Program-made: the position numbers and the translations under genes | In this document: positions 32,613 to 41,649 of the stretch, one piece after another | How the letters are laid out: each line of letters opens with the position of its first letter | Position numbering within the stretch: position 1 is the stretch's first letter | Assembly: GCA_022448425.1 (NCBI GenBank) | Contig: JAKVCY010000114.1 | Coordinates: forward strand, 1-64,000 | DNA from: Thalassotalea sp. | GTDB taxonomy: Bacteria; Pseudomonadota; Gammaproteobacteria; Enterobacterales; Alteromonadaceae | Direction: 5' to 3' | DNA: 64,000 bases | Notes under the pieces: generated by a model | The model's input: the letters and a program-made list of their open reading frames with translations, nothing else | The model's database searches: none | Told to the model about the DNA's origin: nothing

Positions 32613-33929
32613 ATGACAGACAGAGCCAGATTCATTGCTGATTGTCTCCAACGCGTTGACCAAGTTGATGTGACCGCAGGCAGTGTAAAGCACCAAAAAA
32701 TGGCAACCAGTCCTTTTGTTTTCTATCGTGGCAGTGCACCACTAATGTACGCCGACATCAAAGCGGGCAATTTTGAATTACCTCTCCCCTTGTTTGAGCT
32801 GCCGTTAACGGCTGTTATGGGGGATTGCCATACATCGAATTTCGGTTTCCTCACTGAAGAAGGCTCTCACGGTGACAACGTCATCTTTAGTCCCAATGAC
32901 TTTGATGATGCTTGTGTTGGTCATGCTAGCTGGGATCTAGCGCGTTTTATTACCAGTTTATTTTTAGTGGTTCATCACTGCCAACTAGTGAAAGGTGGCG
33001 TAATAGCTCACGAGAAAGATTACAGTGAAAAGCCTATCGTTGACTTGTCGCAAGCACAACAAGCCGCCAAAGAATTTATTGATAGTTATACGCAAACCTG
33101 TCAACAAGGCATCGACGATGGTGAATCGAGACGACAAGCACTGGAAAACTTTCCTGAACATCACATTCTGTATAAAGCACTAAGCAAAGCCAAGCGACGC
33201 TCAGCCAGTGGCGATGATTTTCTTCACAAAAGTGCCCTCGCCAAAGCTATTGACTTAACTCATACCGAATTTAAATTTATCGAGCGAAGTGACAAATACC
33301 AAAAGCTTGATGACGTGCTATATCAAGAGCTACAGACAGTATTTAGTCCCTATGTCGACGATACGATTCACGATATTGTTTTGCGCTTAAACGCCGGAAC
33401 AGGCTCCGTCAATATGGATAGATATTACCTGCTTGTTGGCCCAAAACACGATTCACTCAACCAGCTATCGTTATGCCATATTGTGGAAGTTAAACAACAA
33501 CGCCATGCTGCACCACTTGATAGCTTTGGTGAGCTATCTCCAATCAATCGACTCAACCCTGCTCACCTTACCGTCAATTGCCAACGCCGAATGCAACGCA
33601 GTCCAGACTTAGTCCTAGACGAGGTTATGTGGCGAGGACATCATTGGCTGGTTCGATCTAGACACCATGCAAAGGTAGGGATTGACCCTGAACAAATTGG
33701 ACTGGGCAAAAAAGCTGCCCAAAAAGGTGGCTTAAGTGACTATGCAGCAGCCTGCGGAAAAGCACTAGCATTAGCCCACTGCCGTGGTGATAAGCGTTCA
33801 ACCTTATTCGAACAAAGCGTTGTGAGATTGCTACCTAAAACTACAGCCGCACTAGTAGAAAGCTGTTATTACTACGCGGAGCAAGTAGTCGAAGATACGA
33901 AAATACTCAAAACACTATTGCCTAGTTAA
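32613..33929 (+). CDS. DUF2252-family protein
   Basis: A 438-aa protein of the DUF2252 family: FVFYRGSAPLMYADI, VMGDCHTSNFGF, FSPNDFDDACVGHASWDLAR and CGKALALAHCRGD. The GDxHxxNFG and FDxND-like motifs recall aminoglycoside-phosphotransferase/kinase folds, so a small-molecule kinase is likely, but no substrate is known to me. It is transcribed alone, 120 bp after the MBL gene. Confidence 0.82.
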   Translation: MTDRARFIADCLQRVDQVDVTAGSVKHQKMATSPFVFYRGSAPLMYADIKAGNFELPLPLFELPLTAVMGDCHTSNFGFLTEEGSHGDNVIFSPNDFDDACVGHASWDLARFITSLFLVVHHCQLVKGGVIAHEKDYSEKPIVDLSQAQQAAKEFIDSYTQTCQQGIDDGESRRQALENFPEHHILYKALSKAKRRSASGDDFLHKSALAKAIDLTHTEFKFIERSDKYQKLDDVLYQELQTVFSPYVDDTIHDIVLRLNAGTGSVNMDRYYLLVGPKHDSLNQLSLCHIVEVKQQRHAAPLDSFGELSPINRLNPAHLTVNCQRRMQRSPDLVLDEVMWRGHHWLVRSRHHAKVGIDPEQIGLGKKAAQKGGLSDYAAACGKALALAHCRGDKRSTLFEQSVVRLLPKTTAALVESCYYYAEQVVEDTKILKTLLPS

Positions 33930-34061
33930 AAGTAAAGCTTCGAACTTTAAAGCCAATAAAAACAGAACCTTAGAATTTGGCAGCGCACAAAAATCACAGT
34001 CAAATATCGGTGAATATCTGGCTAAATATCACTAACTATGGCTAAGTTCTGCGACAACACG

Positions 34062-34979
34062 CTACAAAAAATTATCCGCGATCACAAAGTCTAAGCCACT
34101 CGTAATAGCTGCGACTTGTGCCAAGATACAATTTTCATCGTCGGACTTTGGACTATCTGGATAGACTTCTGTCGTCGTTGTGTATTTGGCATTGCTCAAA
34201 CCCGCGCAGAGTCCTAACGGCTTATACGCATAATTAATCACGCCATGCTGCTCCAACGGTGCACCAATAATGTTGCCACTCTCATCTGGTGGTGCGATAT
34301 GGGTAACTTTCGCCACAGCTTCAATCATGGCTTGTTGAAAATCTGGCTGCGGGTTCTCGCTGTCACCGACGAGATAAAATCCGTCAGGAATATTCCAATT
34401 AGTATTTACGACACCATCTCGGGCTGCGAGCGCAGGTCTAAATTCAGAATTATCGGTATCTGTGGTTTCATGTAGGTCGATATGGACAAGCAATTCTGTT
34501 GATAAACTTTCAATTAACTTCATCAAGCTTAGAGATTCTTCAGCAAGGCTGCCTGCATAAAAAGAACGATTAGGATCAACTGCGTTTGGATTCCAACGAT
34601 TAATTGTTTCATATCCCCAAGGACTCACACACGGCACAACAATCACGTTGAACTTATCACTATAAAACTCCATCTTAGTCTCTGCAAAACGAATAGCGCC
34701 CTGCACGCCACTGGTTTCATAGCCATGTATACCACCCGTTACCAATGCCGTAGGTTTATCGCTATGCCAATGTTTAGTTTTAATCACCATTAGCGGATAG
34801 CGTTCAGTGTCATATGACAAACTCGCGTATCGCTCTACATCTAACTTTTCCCTAAGTTTTTCAACTTTAGCTAACACCTCATCACGATAGCTACGCTTTA
34901 CTACTTGCTTTGCTAACCACTCAGCCTTTTCAGCTTTACCCCACTTTTGACCGGGCGTACCAATTGGATATGTCGACAT
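34062..34979 (-). CDS. M14-family metallopeptidase/deacylase
   Basis: A 305-aa member of the M14 superfamily. Zinc ligands GGIHGYETSG (HxxE) and HIDLHETTDTD (His); NPNAVDPNRSF corresponds to the substrate-binding Asn-Arg. The last third holds the region where the catalytic Glu should lie (TTTTEVYPDSP). No signal peptide. It could be a carboxypeptidase or a succinylglutamate-desuccinylase-like deacylase; sequence alone does not decide. Confidence 0.75.
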   Translation of the reverse strand: MSTYPIGTPGQKWGKAEKAEWLAKQVVKRSYRDEVLAKVEKLREKLDVERYASLSYDTERYPLMVIKTKHWHSDKPTALVTGGIHGYETSGVQGAIRFAETKMEFYSDKFNVIVVPCVSPWGYETINRWNPNAVDPNRSFYAGSLAEESLSLMKLIESLSTELLVHIDLHETTDTDNSEFRPALAARDGVVNTNWNIPDGFYLVGDSENPQPDFQQAMIEAVAKVTHIAPPDESGNIIGAPLEQHGVINYAYKPLGLCAGLSNAKYTTTTEVYPDSPKSDDENCILAQVAAITSGLDFVIADNFL

Positions 34980-35193
34980 TTACTTTCACTTCTAGGTTTA
35001 TTTTCTAGTGTTGCATTTATCGCACAGCAACAAAGAAAGGTATATTGGATTCAATAATCTTCAGAAACGGCAATGTTAAGTTAAGATTCCGTACAATCAA
35101 GTTTATTTGTTACCGCGTGTTCAAAAGGTGTTCAACTATGCTATTGATTTTCGTATGCTAAGTTAGGTAACTAAAACAAATAGATAATAAAAA

Positions 35194-36063
35194 ATGCTCA
35201 AAATATTTCACGGAAGAAGTGCTCAAGTACATAAAATACCATGTCAGGCTTTAGCCCAAAGAACACCTTTTCAGCTCAGCTTGATGTTTGGTGCACTGTT
35301 TAGTCTCACTGCGTGTAGTGGAGGCGGCGATAAATCATCAGAAGCTCCAATTGATGATTTAAACGAAGCACCGCCCAAATATACTGGTTTACCGATACCA
35401 CAAAACCAAGATGTTGCAGATTATAAAATACTCTATTTTGGTAATAGTCATGTTGCTGGTCAACCGGAACTCATTAAGACGTTAATAGAAAACGCGCTCC
35501 CTAACAAAACCGTAGTGGCAGAAACTGCACCAGGACTGCACTTTTTAGCAGAGCGGTTAGACGATCCTCGCTCTATGGATATGCTGCTAGAAAACGAATG
35601 GACTCACTTAGTTTTACAAGGACAAAAATATTCTCAAAGCGGTGGAAACATATACCCTACTGATGCTGCTGAAAGCTGGATTACAGTCGCTAAACAAAGC
35701 AACATTACGCCGATATTGTTTCCCGAGCATCCGCAGTTGGGGAATGCACAAGAAGGCCAATACGTTTATGACATTCACACCACAATCGCCAGCAACCAAC
35801 GCAGTTGTGTGAGCCCCATAGGCCCAGCTTGGGATAAGGCCCTAGCAATAGACTCTTCATTAGACTATTACTATTCCGACGGTAATCACGCCGCACCTAT
35901 TGGAAATTTGCTTAGCGCCTATGTTTTTTACGAGGTGATAACAGGAGAACCTGCCGACTTGATTCCTGACATAAATGAGCTTGAGATAGATAAAGAGACT
36001 CAAAGCTTTTTGAGACAAATAGCATCTGAGACATTACTAGAACTTGCTGCTTGCGAGTTTTAG
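35194..36063 (+). CDS. SGNH/GDSL-type lipoprotein
   Basis: A 289-aa exported protein. A lipobox FSLTAC-SGGG (Cys near residue 41) marks an outer-membrane or periplasmic lipoprotein. ILYFGNSHVAGQ is block I with a Ser nucleophile, and YYSDGNHAAPIGNLLSAYVF is block V with the Asp-x-x-His pair, as in SGNH hydrolases that act on ester or acetyl groups. The N-region before the lipobox is unusually long, so the true start may be the Met (LMFGALF) about 30 codons later. Confidence 0.7.
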   Translation: MLKIFHGRSAQVHKIPCQALAQRTPFQLSLMFGALFSLTACSGGGDKSSEAPIDDLNEAPPKYTGLPIPQNQDVADYKILYFGNSHVAGQPELIKTLIENALPNKTVVAETAPGLHFLAERLDDPRSMDMLLENEWTHLVLQGQKYSQSGGNIYPTDAAESWITVAKQSNITPILFPEHPQLGNAQEGQYVYDIHTTIASNQRSCVSPIGPAWDKALAIDSSLDYYYSDGNHAAPIGNLLSAYVFYEVITGEPADLIPDINELEIDKETQSFLRQIASETLLELAACEF

Positions 36064-36149
36064 CAGGTAGAAACTTCAATCAATCTATTTTATCTATCAA
36101 GATAATCTATTTAATTAATTTTATATATTAAATGGTTTTGCAGATACTA

Positions 36150-36206
36150 GCTCCTGTAAACACATTACCTATTTCACAAGAGAAATAAAAAATAAAGCAC
36201 AGGAGC
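36150..36206 (+). promoter_or_regulatory. Possible RBS-masking stem before the 45-aa peptide gene
   Basis: GCTCCTGT (36150-36157) is the exact complement of ACAGGAGC (36199-36206), which contains the Shine-Dalgarno sequence. Pairing would hide the ribosome-binding site with a ~41-nt loop. This may be a thermometer or a target for a trans factor, or a coincidence. Confidence 0.35.
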
Positions 36207-36212
36207 AATACA

Positions 36213-36350
36213 ATGAAACAGTTAATAGAACAATTCGGTAGCATCATATCTAAAAATGAATACGCTGAAGAAAGCTCAGCTCAAGTTGAATGTAACTACA
36301 GCAACAACTACTACGGCGACCAAGTTTGCCAGCAAAAAAGCACCGACTAA
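36213..36350 (+). CDS. 45-aa peptide with two cysteines, unannotated small gene
   Basis: A short ORF missed by the track: ATG behind CAGGAG at good spacing, 45 codons starting MKQLIEQFGSIISKNEYAEE, then a Tyr/Asn/Cys-rich end (CNYSNNYYGDQVCQQKSTD), stop TAA inside the loop of a strong terminator. The helical N-terminal half and the short Cys-bounded C-terminal half recall leader/core layout of ribosomally made peptides, but no modification or export gene is adjacent. No family recognised. Confidence 0.65.
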   Translation: MKQLIEQFGSIISKNEYAEESSAQVECNYSNNYYGDQVCQQKSTD

Positions 36351-36362
36351 GCGGTGCTTTTT
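36335..36362 (+). terminator. Intrinsic terminator overlapping the peptide stop codon
   Basis: AAAAAGCACCG and CGGTGCTTTTT form an 11-bp stem with T-run; the peptide's stop codon lies in the loop. Also usable by the minus-strand efpL gene. Confidence 0.85.
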
Positions 36363-36390
36363 ACTATCAAGTTTATTAACGCAGGAGAAG

Positions 36391-36963
36391 TTATTTATCT
36401 GCTCGGCTCATAAAGCTCTTTTCTTCAGTGTTAATCTTAATGCGCTCACCAGTAGAAATGTATTCTGGTACCTGAACCACTAAGCCTGTTGTCAATGTCG
36501 CTGGTTTAGTGCGAGATGTTGCTGAAGCGCCTTTAATTGAAGGGTCAGTTTCAACAATTTCGAGTTCGATACTTGAAGGTAAATCCATGCCAACAGGACT
36601 GCCATCTACTAAAATAATTTGAATACCTTGTGTATTCTCGTCGATAAATAGCACTTCATCCGCGATGCTTTCTTTATTTAAGTTGTATGGTGTGTAATCT
36701 TCGTTATCCATGAAAACGTATTCTTCACCGTCAATGTACGAGAACATTGAAGGACGACGAACAAGATCTGCCATATTCAGCATATCGACGTCTTTGAACG
36801 TCTCATCAACTTTTTGACCAGTCACAACATTGTACATGCGCATGCGGTACAAACTACCACCTGCTCGACCTTGAGGCACTGAACGCTCAATATCCTTTAC
36901 CATGTATACGCCGCCATTGTATTCAATCGCCGCATTTTTCTTAATTTCACTAGCCTTTGGCAT
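36391..36963 (-). CDS. efpL: Elongation factor P-like protein EfpL (YeiP)
   Basis: A 190-aa EF-P paralogue of the EfpL/YeiP type: [34 protein letters not shown] and [20 protein letters not shown]. EfpL helps ribosomes stalled at polyproline-like motifs using an unmodified arginine at the loop tip; here the loop reads [11 protein letters not shown] with Arg in that region, somewhat different from E. coli (SPTARGAATLY). AGAGGA precedes the ATG. Confidence 0.9.
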   Translation of the reverse strand: MPKASEIKKNAAIEYNGGVYMVKDIERSVPQGRAGGSLYRMRMYNVVTGQKVDETFKDVDMLNMADLVRRPSMFSYIDGEEYVFMDNEDYTPYNLNKESIADEVLFIDENTQGIQIILVDGSPVGMDLPSSIELEIVETDPSIKGASATSRTKPATLTTGLVVQVPEYISTGERIKINTEEKSFMSRADK

Positions 36964-37230
36964 AATTGTTATTCCTCTGAATTTTTCTGGCCTGAAAGTA
37001 TCACAAGTTCACCGCTTTGCCAAAATGAAAAAGGTCATTCTCTGCTTAAATAGCTTCACACACTCAAAAGCGTTAAGTTTATCGCGTTTACCACATCAGG
37101 GACGTCAAAAAAGTTTCATCCAAGTATAATATTTAACGCCATATAATGAGCTAACTGTTGACTTTATTAGGTTATTTTTGCAACAGTCAGTTAACTGCAT
37201 AGGCAAGAATCGACAAGAGTACTCTTTACT
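36964..37230. other. Divergent intergenic region, efpL / amidohydrolase
   Basis: About 267 bp with promoters for both genes. A stem ACTGTTG ... CAACAGT near 37155-37187 could be an operator or leader hairpin. No small ORF with a ribosome-binding site seen. Confidence 0.35.
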
Positions 37231-38319
37231 GTGGTCAATAAAAAAGTCAAAGCACAACACAAAACATTCAAGAAGCCATTAAAGAAACGGATTAATGGCC
37301 ACGGCCACCTGCTCCCTACGCCAAAGCAAATACCAAGCTTCATGAAAGAAAAGAAGTTTTTCTGGGTCGACGAAGATAAACAATATATGCGCCAAGGGAA
37401 TTGGAGCAGACCTATCACAGATAAGAGTTTCTTCCTCGATGAAAAAATGGAGTGGATGGCGAAAAATAACATCGACCACGAAGTGGTGCTTTGTCTTTCT
37501 CAACTCTACTGCAACGGCGTAAGTGAAAAAGATACGCTAGACATTATTCGCTTTCAAAATGACTTTAACGCCAGCGTTCAGCATTTGCACCCTAAAAGCT
37601 TTACTACAGGATTTGTTGTTCAGCCTGCACACTTAGAGCAGGCGCTGAATGAGATAGAGCGTTGTGCTTCTATGGGCATGAAATTGCTTTGTTTAAGCAC
37701 TCATTACCAAACGTCTAGTGGTGAATGGTTGTCTGTATGCGATGCGTCGGTTGAACCTATATGGCAGCTTGCCAATGAACTTAATTTAGCTATTGAAATT
37801 CATCCATACGACGCTGGTAAGATGGTTAAACTCACCAACCAGTTTTGGCGTCACCATCTAGTTTGGATGATGGCGCAAACTGCCGATACACACCTAATGT
37901 TTACTTACAACGGCTTTGCACAAAAGTTTCCTAATGTCCGCACTTGCTTTGCACACGGTGGCATGCTCAGTCAGGCAAACTTCGGCAGAACAATTCAAGG
38001 TGTAGAAGGCCGTCCAGATTTATTTCCTAACGCCCGTCACCCGCGCGAAACAGTGAAACAACCTAACGTGTTCTACGACACGCTTGTTCACGATGTCCAC
38101 ACCCTTGGGCTGATGATAAAACGTAATGGCTATGAGCAAATTGTCTGGGGTGTCGATGACCCCTACCCACTGGGAGAAATGTCAACAGTTGAAGGCTGTT
38201 ACCCTGGTATCTTACTAGAAGAAGCGATCGCCTCATACGTAATCAACAAAAAACAACGTAAAGCAATAATGCACAGCAATGTCATTAAATGGCTAGGCTA
38301 CGATCCCTTTACAAAATAG
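37231..38319 (+). CDS. Amidohydrolase-family protein (ACMSD-like)
   Basis: A 362-aa metal-dependent hydrolase of the amidohydrolase-2 type. NGHGHLLP carries the HxH metal motif; later His/Asp ligands are in AIEIHPYDAG, CFAHGGML and VWGVDDPYP. The family includes ACMSD decarboxylase and related decarboxylases/hydrolases of aromatic breakdown. The Lys-rich N-terminus before the HxH motif is unusual. Start is a GTG with a poor ribosome-binding site. Substrate unknown. Confidence 0.75.
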   Translation: MVNKKVKAQHKTFKKPLKKRINGHGHLLPTPKQIPSFMKEKKFFWVDEDKQYMRQGNWSRPITDKSFFLDEKMEWMAKNNIDHEVVLCLSQLYCNGVSEKDTLDIIRFQNDFNASVQHLHPKSFTTGFVVQPAHLEQALNEIERCASMGMKLLCLSTHYQTSSGEWLSVCDASVEPIWQLANELNLAIEIHPYDAGKMVKLTNQFWRHHLVWMMAQTADTHLMFTYNGFAQKFPNVRTCFAHGGMLSQANFGRTIQGVEGRPDLFPNARHPRETVKQPNVFYDTLVHDVHTLGLMIKRNGYEQIVWGVDDPYPLGEMSTVEGCYPGILLEEAIASYVINKKQRKAIMHSNVIKWLGYDPFTK

Positions 38320-38401
38320 CATATCGACCATCCTTTGTGACAAAGCTAGCATAACCTTCATTTTGTATACGCCAACCTAGCGTTTGTATTTAACAGATAC
38401 G

Positions 38402-38590
38402 CTATTGAGCTTCTAGAATACCTTTCAAGTGATCTTGATTTTTTAATAATTTAACATAAGCAAATACCTCGGGCTTACGCTTGGCAATGTCCACTTGTCA
38501 CTCGACTTCATAGCTATCTTCTGTAAATAAGGTAGCTATCAAAGGGCAACCAATAAGAAGTAAAACTACAAAAATTATTTTCTTAACCAT
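38402..38590 (-). pseudogene. Small membrane/lipoprotein gene interrupted by in-frame TGA
   Basis: On the minus strand from 38590: MVKKIIFVVLLLIGCPLIAT... for 30 codons, then TGA, then 31 further codons in the same frame (QVDIAKRKPEVFAYVKLLKN...) to TAG. The first part looks like a signal/lipoprotein start (LLLIGC); the second reads as normal charged protein. A single nonsense change (such as CGA to TGA) would explain it. The alternative is a genuine 30-aa peptide followed by chance reading frame. Family not recognised. Confidence 0.5.
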
Positions 38591-38702
38591 ATCATCACCC
38601 AACCAAACTCACATTTATAAGACGTGTTAGTGTATTCCCTAGTGTGGTTAACTCATTAATTATTTTAAACTTTCTAAAGAACTGTTATTACCCAGGCAAC
38701 TC

Positions 38703-39626
38703 TTATTTGGGAAGTATTCCTCCGTTTATCAACTGTTCAAATACGTCATGACACTTCATTTTTATAAAATCACGCAACAACCTAACTGCGGGCGTAATCG
38801 ATTGTCTGCTAGGACATACAAGCCACAATTCCGTTTTCCTGGCTTGATAGTCGTTCATCACAGGAACAACTCGCTTATCGACTAAATCATTCGACATGTC
38901 CAAACTGGATTTAACTGCCAGCCCTTTACCTGACACACACCAACGCCTAACAAGGTCACCATCATTGCTCGCTCGATTGCCATGCATCTTGATTTTGAAT
39001 GACTCTCCGTCTTTAGAAAATGTCCAAACGTCGTGTATCACATCGTATAAGTGATAAAAAAGCCCGTTATGGCGCACTAGTTCTTGTGGATGTTTAGGTG
39101 CGCCAAACTCGCTTAAGTATTCTTCAGTTGCGCAGAGTAGCCCCGGCACATCACATATTTTAAAGCCATATAAATTGCTATCGGTTGGCGAGCCATAGCG
39201 AAGTGCGATGTCTACTGCGTCTCGATAAAAATCGATGTTACTATCGCTTAAGTTGATTTTCAGCTTAACACTAGGATGCATAGTTAAGAATTCATCAAGC
39301 CATGGGACAACAATATTCCGGCCTAGATCTGAAGACAGTGCCAAACGCAATTCTCCGTCGATAACCGCAAGTTCCTCTTTCACGTGTTGGTGCGCTTGTG
39401 CCAGCATAGCGACCGCTTCTTGGCAACTGGGAATATATCGCTCTCCGGCAGCCGATAACCTTAACTGCCGAGTCGTACGAATGAAGAGTTCAGCGCCTAA
39501 TTGTTTCTCTACACGTTTAATCGCAGCGCTCGCAGTTGCTACACGCATGTCTAAACTTTCGGCTGCGGCGGTTATGCTTCGAAACTCGGCCACCTTCAAA
39601 ATAACCTCTAAATCTTCTACCTGCAT
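38703..39626 (-). CDS. LysR-family regulator (CrgA-like)
   Basis: A 307-aa LysR regulator: HTH AAAESLDMRVATASAAIKRV, then an effector domain (LRLALSSDLGRNIVVPWLDEF, IALRYGSPTDSNLYGFKICD) of the CrgA/aaeR-like branch that often controls quinone or aldehyde detoxification. Divergent by 192 bp from the zinc-type dehydrogenase operon, which is its likely target. It has a somewhat longer tail than usual (FEQLINGGILPK). Confidence 0.85.
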   Translation of the reverse strand: MQVEDLEVILKVAEFRSITAAAESLDMRVATASAAIKRVEKQLGAELFIRTTRQLRLSAAGERYIPSCQEAVAMLAQAHQHVKEELAVIDGELRLALSSDLGRNIVVPWLDEFLTMHPSVKLKINLSDSNIDFYRDAVDIALRYGSPTDSNLYGFKICDVPGLLCATEEYLSEFGAPKHPQELVRHNGLFYHLYDVIHDVWTFSKDGESFKIKMHGNRASNDGDLVRRWCVSGKGLAVKSSLDMSNDLVDKRVVPVMNDYQARKTELWLVCPSRQSITPAVRLLRDFIKMKCHDVFEQLINGGILPK

Positions 39627-39818
39627 CGTGCTTCTACCTACAACTCATTTTCAATTTATTTTTGATAAAGATTCAAACATTATGCTGTTTTCGTTTAACC
39701 ATTCAAGCTCTAAACTCTCTATCAATTATTTGGATTGACGTTAACGAATTCGGAAGATTACTGCTATACCTGAATACACCAAAACGTCATTCCTTAACTC
39801 ACTGTTGCGGAGAAAGCT

Positions 39819-40841
39819 ATGAAAGCCATTGGTTACCTTGAATCTTTATCTATTGAACACCCTGAGGCGTTGTTGGACATAAACATTGAGCAACCCGTTG
39901 CTACTGGCCATGATCTACTTGTAAAAATAAAAGCTATCGCGGTAAACCCTGTCGACTATAAAATCCGACAGAATGTTGCACCTGAAAATGGCGACTATAA
40001 AGTCATTGGCTGGGATGCAGTAGGCGAAGTTGTAGCAACAGGTGAAGACGTTACGCTATTCCAACCGGGCGATACTGTTTTTTATGCCGGAGATCTAACA
40101 CGTTCAGGCTCCAACGCAGAGTTTCAAGTAGTTGACGAACGCATTGTTGGACGCAAGCCCAAAAGCTTAACAGACGGGGAAGCCGCTGCTTTACCATTAA
40201 CAGCGATTACTGCTTACGAGCTGCTTTTTGAGCGTCTTCAAATTCAAAAGCAAACAACAGACATCGATAAAACCGATGATATTATTTTAGTCACTGGTGC
40301 CGCTGGTGGCGTCGGTTCTATTTTATTACAGCTAATAAAGGCTTTAACGGGTGCAACTGTCATCGCAACAGCATCGAGAGAAAGCTCAGCAGACTGGGTG
40401 AGAAGCCTAGGGGCAGATTATGTAGTCGACCACTCAAAACCAATGACTGAACAAATTAATGCGTTAAACATTGGTCAAGTCACTCACATTGCAAGTTTAA
40501 CCCATACCGACAGTTACTTAGATACCTATGTAGAAGTGCTAAAACCAGGTGGCAAGCTTGCGTTAATTGATGACCCGCAAACATTAGATGTGAGCAAGCT
40601 AAAGCCAAAATCTATTTCTCTGCACTGGGAATTTATGTTCACACGCTCAATGTTTCAAACAGACGATATGGTGGCACAGCATAAACTACTTAACCATGTG
40701 GCAGACCTCGTCGACCAAGGACTAGTTAAAACAACCGTAGGCAAACACCTAGGCAAAATCAGCGCTAGTAACTTAGTCAAGGCACACGCCGAACTAGAAT
40801 CAGGTAGGTCGATTGGAAAAATTGTATTGGAAGGTTTTTAG
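39819..40841 (+). CDS. Zinc-type alcohol dehydrogenase/quinone-oxidoreductase-like protein
   Basis: A 340-aa medium-chain dehydrogenase/reductase: AVNPVDYKIRQN, GWDAVGEVVATGEDV, VTGAAGGVGSILLQLIKAL (NADPH site) and SGRSIGKIVLEG end. It lacks zinc-binding Cys, placing it with quinone-oxidoreductase-like enone or quinone reductases. CGGAGAAAG precedes the ATG. First gene of a cluster with a YgiN-like monooxygenase and a broken nfsB, under a divergent LysR gene, pointing to quinone/nitro-compound detoxification. Confidence 0.85.
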   Translation: MKAIGYLESLSIEHPEALLDINIEQPVATGHDLLVKIKAIAVNPVDYKIRQNVAPENGDYKVIGWDAVGEVVATGEDVTLFQPGDTVFYAGDLTRSGSNAEFQVVDERIVGRKPKSLTDGEAAALPLTAITAYELLFERLQIQKQTTDIDKTDDIILVTGAAGGVGSILLQLIKALTGATVIATASRESSADWVRSLGADYVVDHSKPMTEQINALNIGQVTHIASLTHTDSYLDTYVEVLKPGGKLALIDDPQTLDVSKLKPKSISLHWEFMFTRSMFQTDDMVAQHKLLNHVADLVDQGLVKTTVGKHLGKISASNLVKAHAELESGRSIGKIVLEGF

Positions 40842-40914
40842 TAAACATTACATTGAGAGTAGACAGTTGAAAAACCAACCTAAACCCAAATAAACAACGG
40901 ACAAGGAATTAAGC

Positions 40915-41220
40915 ATGAATGACAAGCGAACGACACCGCTAAACATAGTAGCGAATATTATCGCCAAAGAAGACAAACTAGAACTAGTAAAAAATGCGCT
41001 AGTTAAGCTAATTGAGCCAACGCGAGCAGAGCAAGGTTGCATCAACTATGATTTGCATCAAGACAATGAAAACCCTGCACATTTTATGTTTTTTGAAAAT
41101 TGGTCATCGCGAGAACTGTGGCAGCAACACATGAATAACCAGCATTTAGCAGATTACCTTGAAGAAACTGAAGGCGCTGTCGACAGCTTTACCGTTAATG
41201 AAATGACTTACGTAAACTAG
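40915..41220 (+). CDS. Antibiotic-biosynthesis-monooxygenase-family protein (YgiN-like)
   Basis: A 101-aa ABM-domain protein: LNIVANIIAKEDKLELVKNAL, EPTRAEQGCINYDLHQD, FMFFENWSSRELWQQHMNN. Small ABM proteins such as YgiN act on quinols/quinones, agreeing with the upstream quinone-oxidoreductase-like gene. AAGGAA precedes the ATG; 73 bp follow the dehydrogenase gene. Confidence 0.85.
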   Translation: MNDKRTTPLNIVANIIAKEDKLELVKNALVKLIEPTRAEQGCINYDLHQDNENPAHFMFFENWSSRELWQQHMNNQHLADYLEETEGAVDSFTVNEMTYVN

Positions 41221-41302
41221 GTCTTTTCAGCTAAACACAAGGGTTAAATTAAGGCAATAGAATCAGCCGCCTTTTGAAGAGAACTAAAGACGAGAGAAAA
41301 CG

Positions 41303-41578
41303 ATGAATATTAAAGAAGTGTTGGAACAACGCCATTCTACGAAAGAATTCGATACCGATAAAAAGCTAAGCCCAGAGTAAGTCGAGCAAGTAAAAGCAAT
41401 GCTGCAACTAAGCCCTAACAGCACCAATCTGCAGCCATGGCACTTTATTATTGCTGACAGTGAAGCAGGTAAACAGCGCATTGCATCGAGCACCGAAGGC
41501 TTATATCAATTCAACACCAGCAAAATTTTAGATGCTTCACATGTAGTCGTGTTTTGTTCGCGCTTAAGTGCAGAATAA
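41303..41578 (+). pseudogene. nfsB: nfsB-type nitroreductase, nonsense mutation and 3' truncation
   Basis: The frame from 41303 reads MNIKEVLEQRHSTKEF..., codon 26 is TAA, then continues in frame (VEQVKAMLQLSPNSTN, QPWHFIIA, LDASHVVVFCSR) to codon 91. This matches the first ~90 of ~217 residues of NfsB-type NAD(P)H nitroreductase; E. coli has Gln where the stop lies (TPEQAEQ versus SPE-stop-VEQ), consistent with CAA to TAA. The remaining ~125 residues are missing, replaced by the EAL-protein region. Normally it would reduce nitroaromatics and quinones, matching its neighbours. Confidence 0.85.
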
Positions 41579-41649
41579 ATGCGTCAAAGGGTAACTCTCA
41601 GGCATTTTTATGTATTTTCAGAATAAATACTGAAAATTGCGCTACGCTT

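Noticed and set aside
41614-41637. ATTTTCAG/CTGAAAAT inverted repeat as an IS end
   Set aside because: Short arms, no transposase or target duplication; noted only as part of the gap before the EAL gene.
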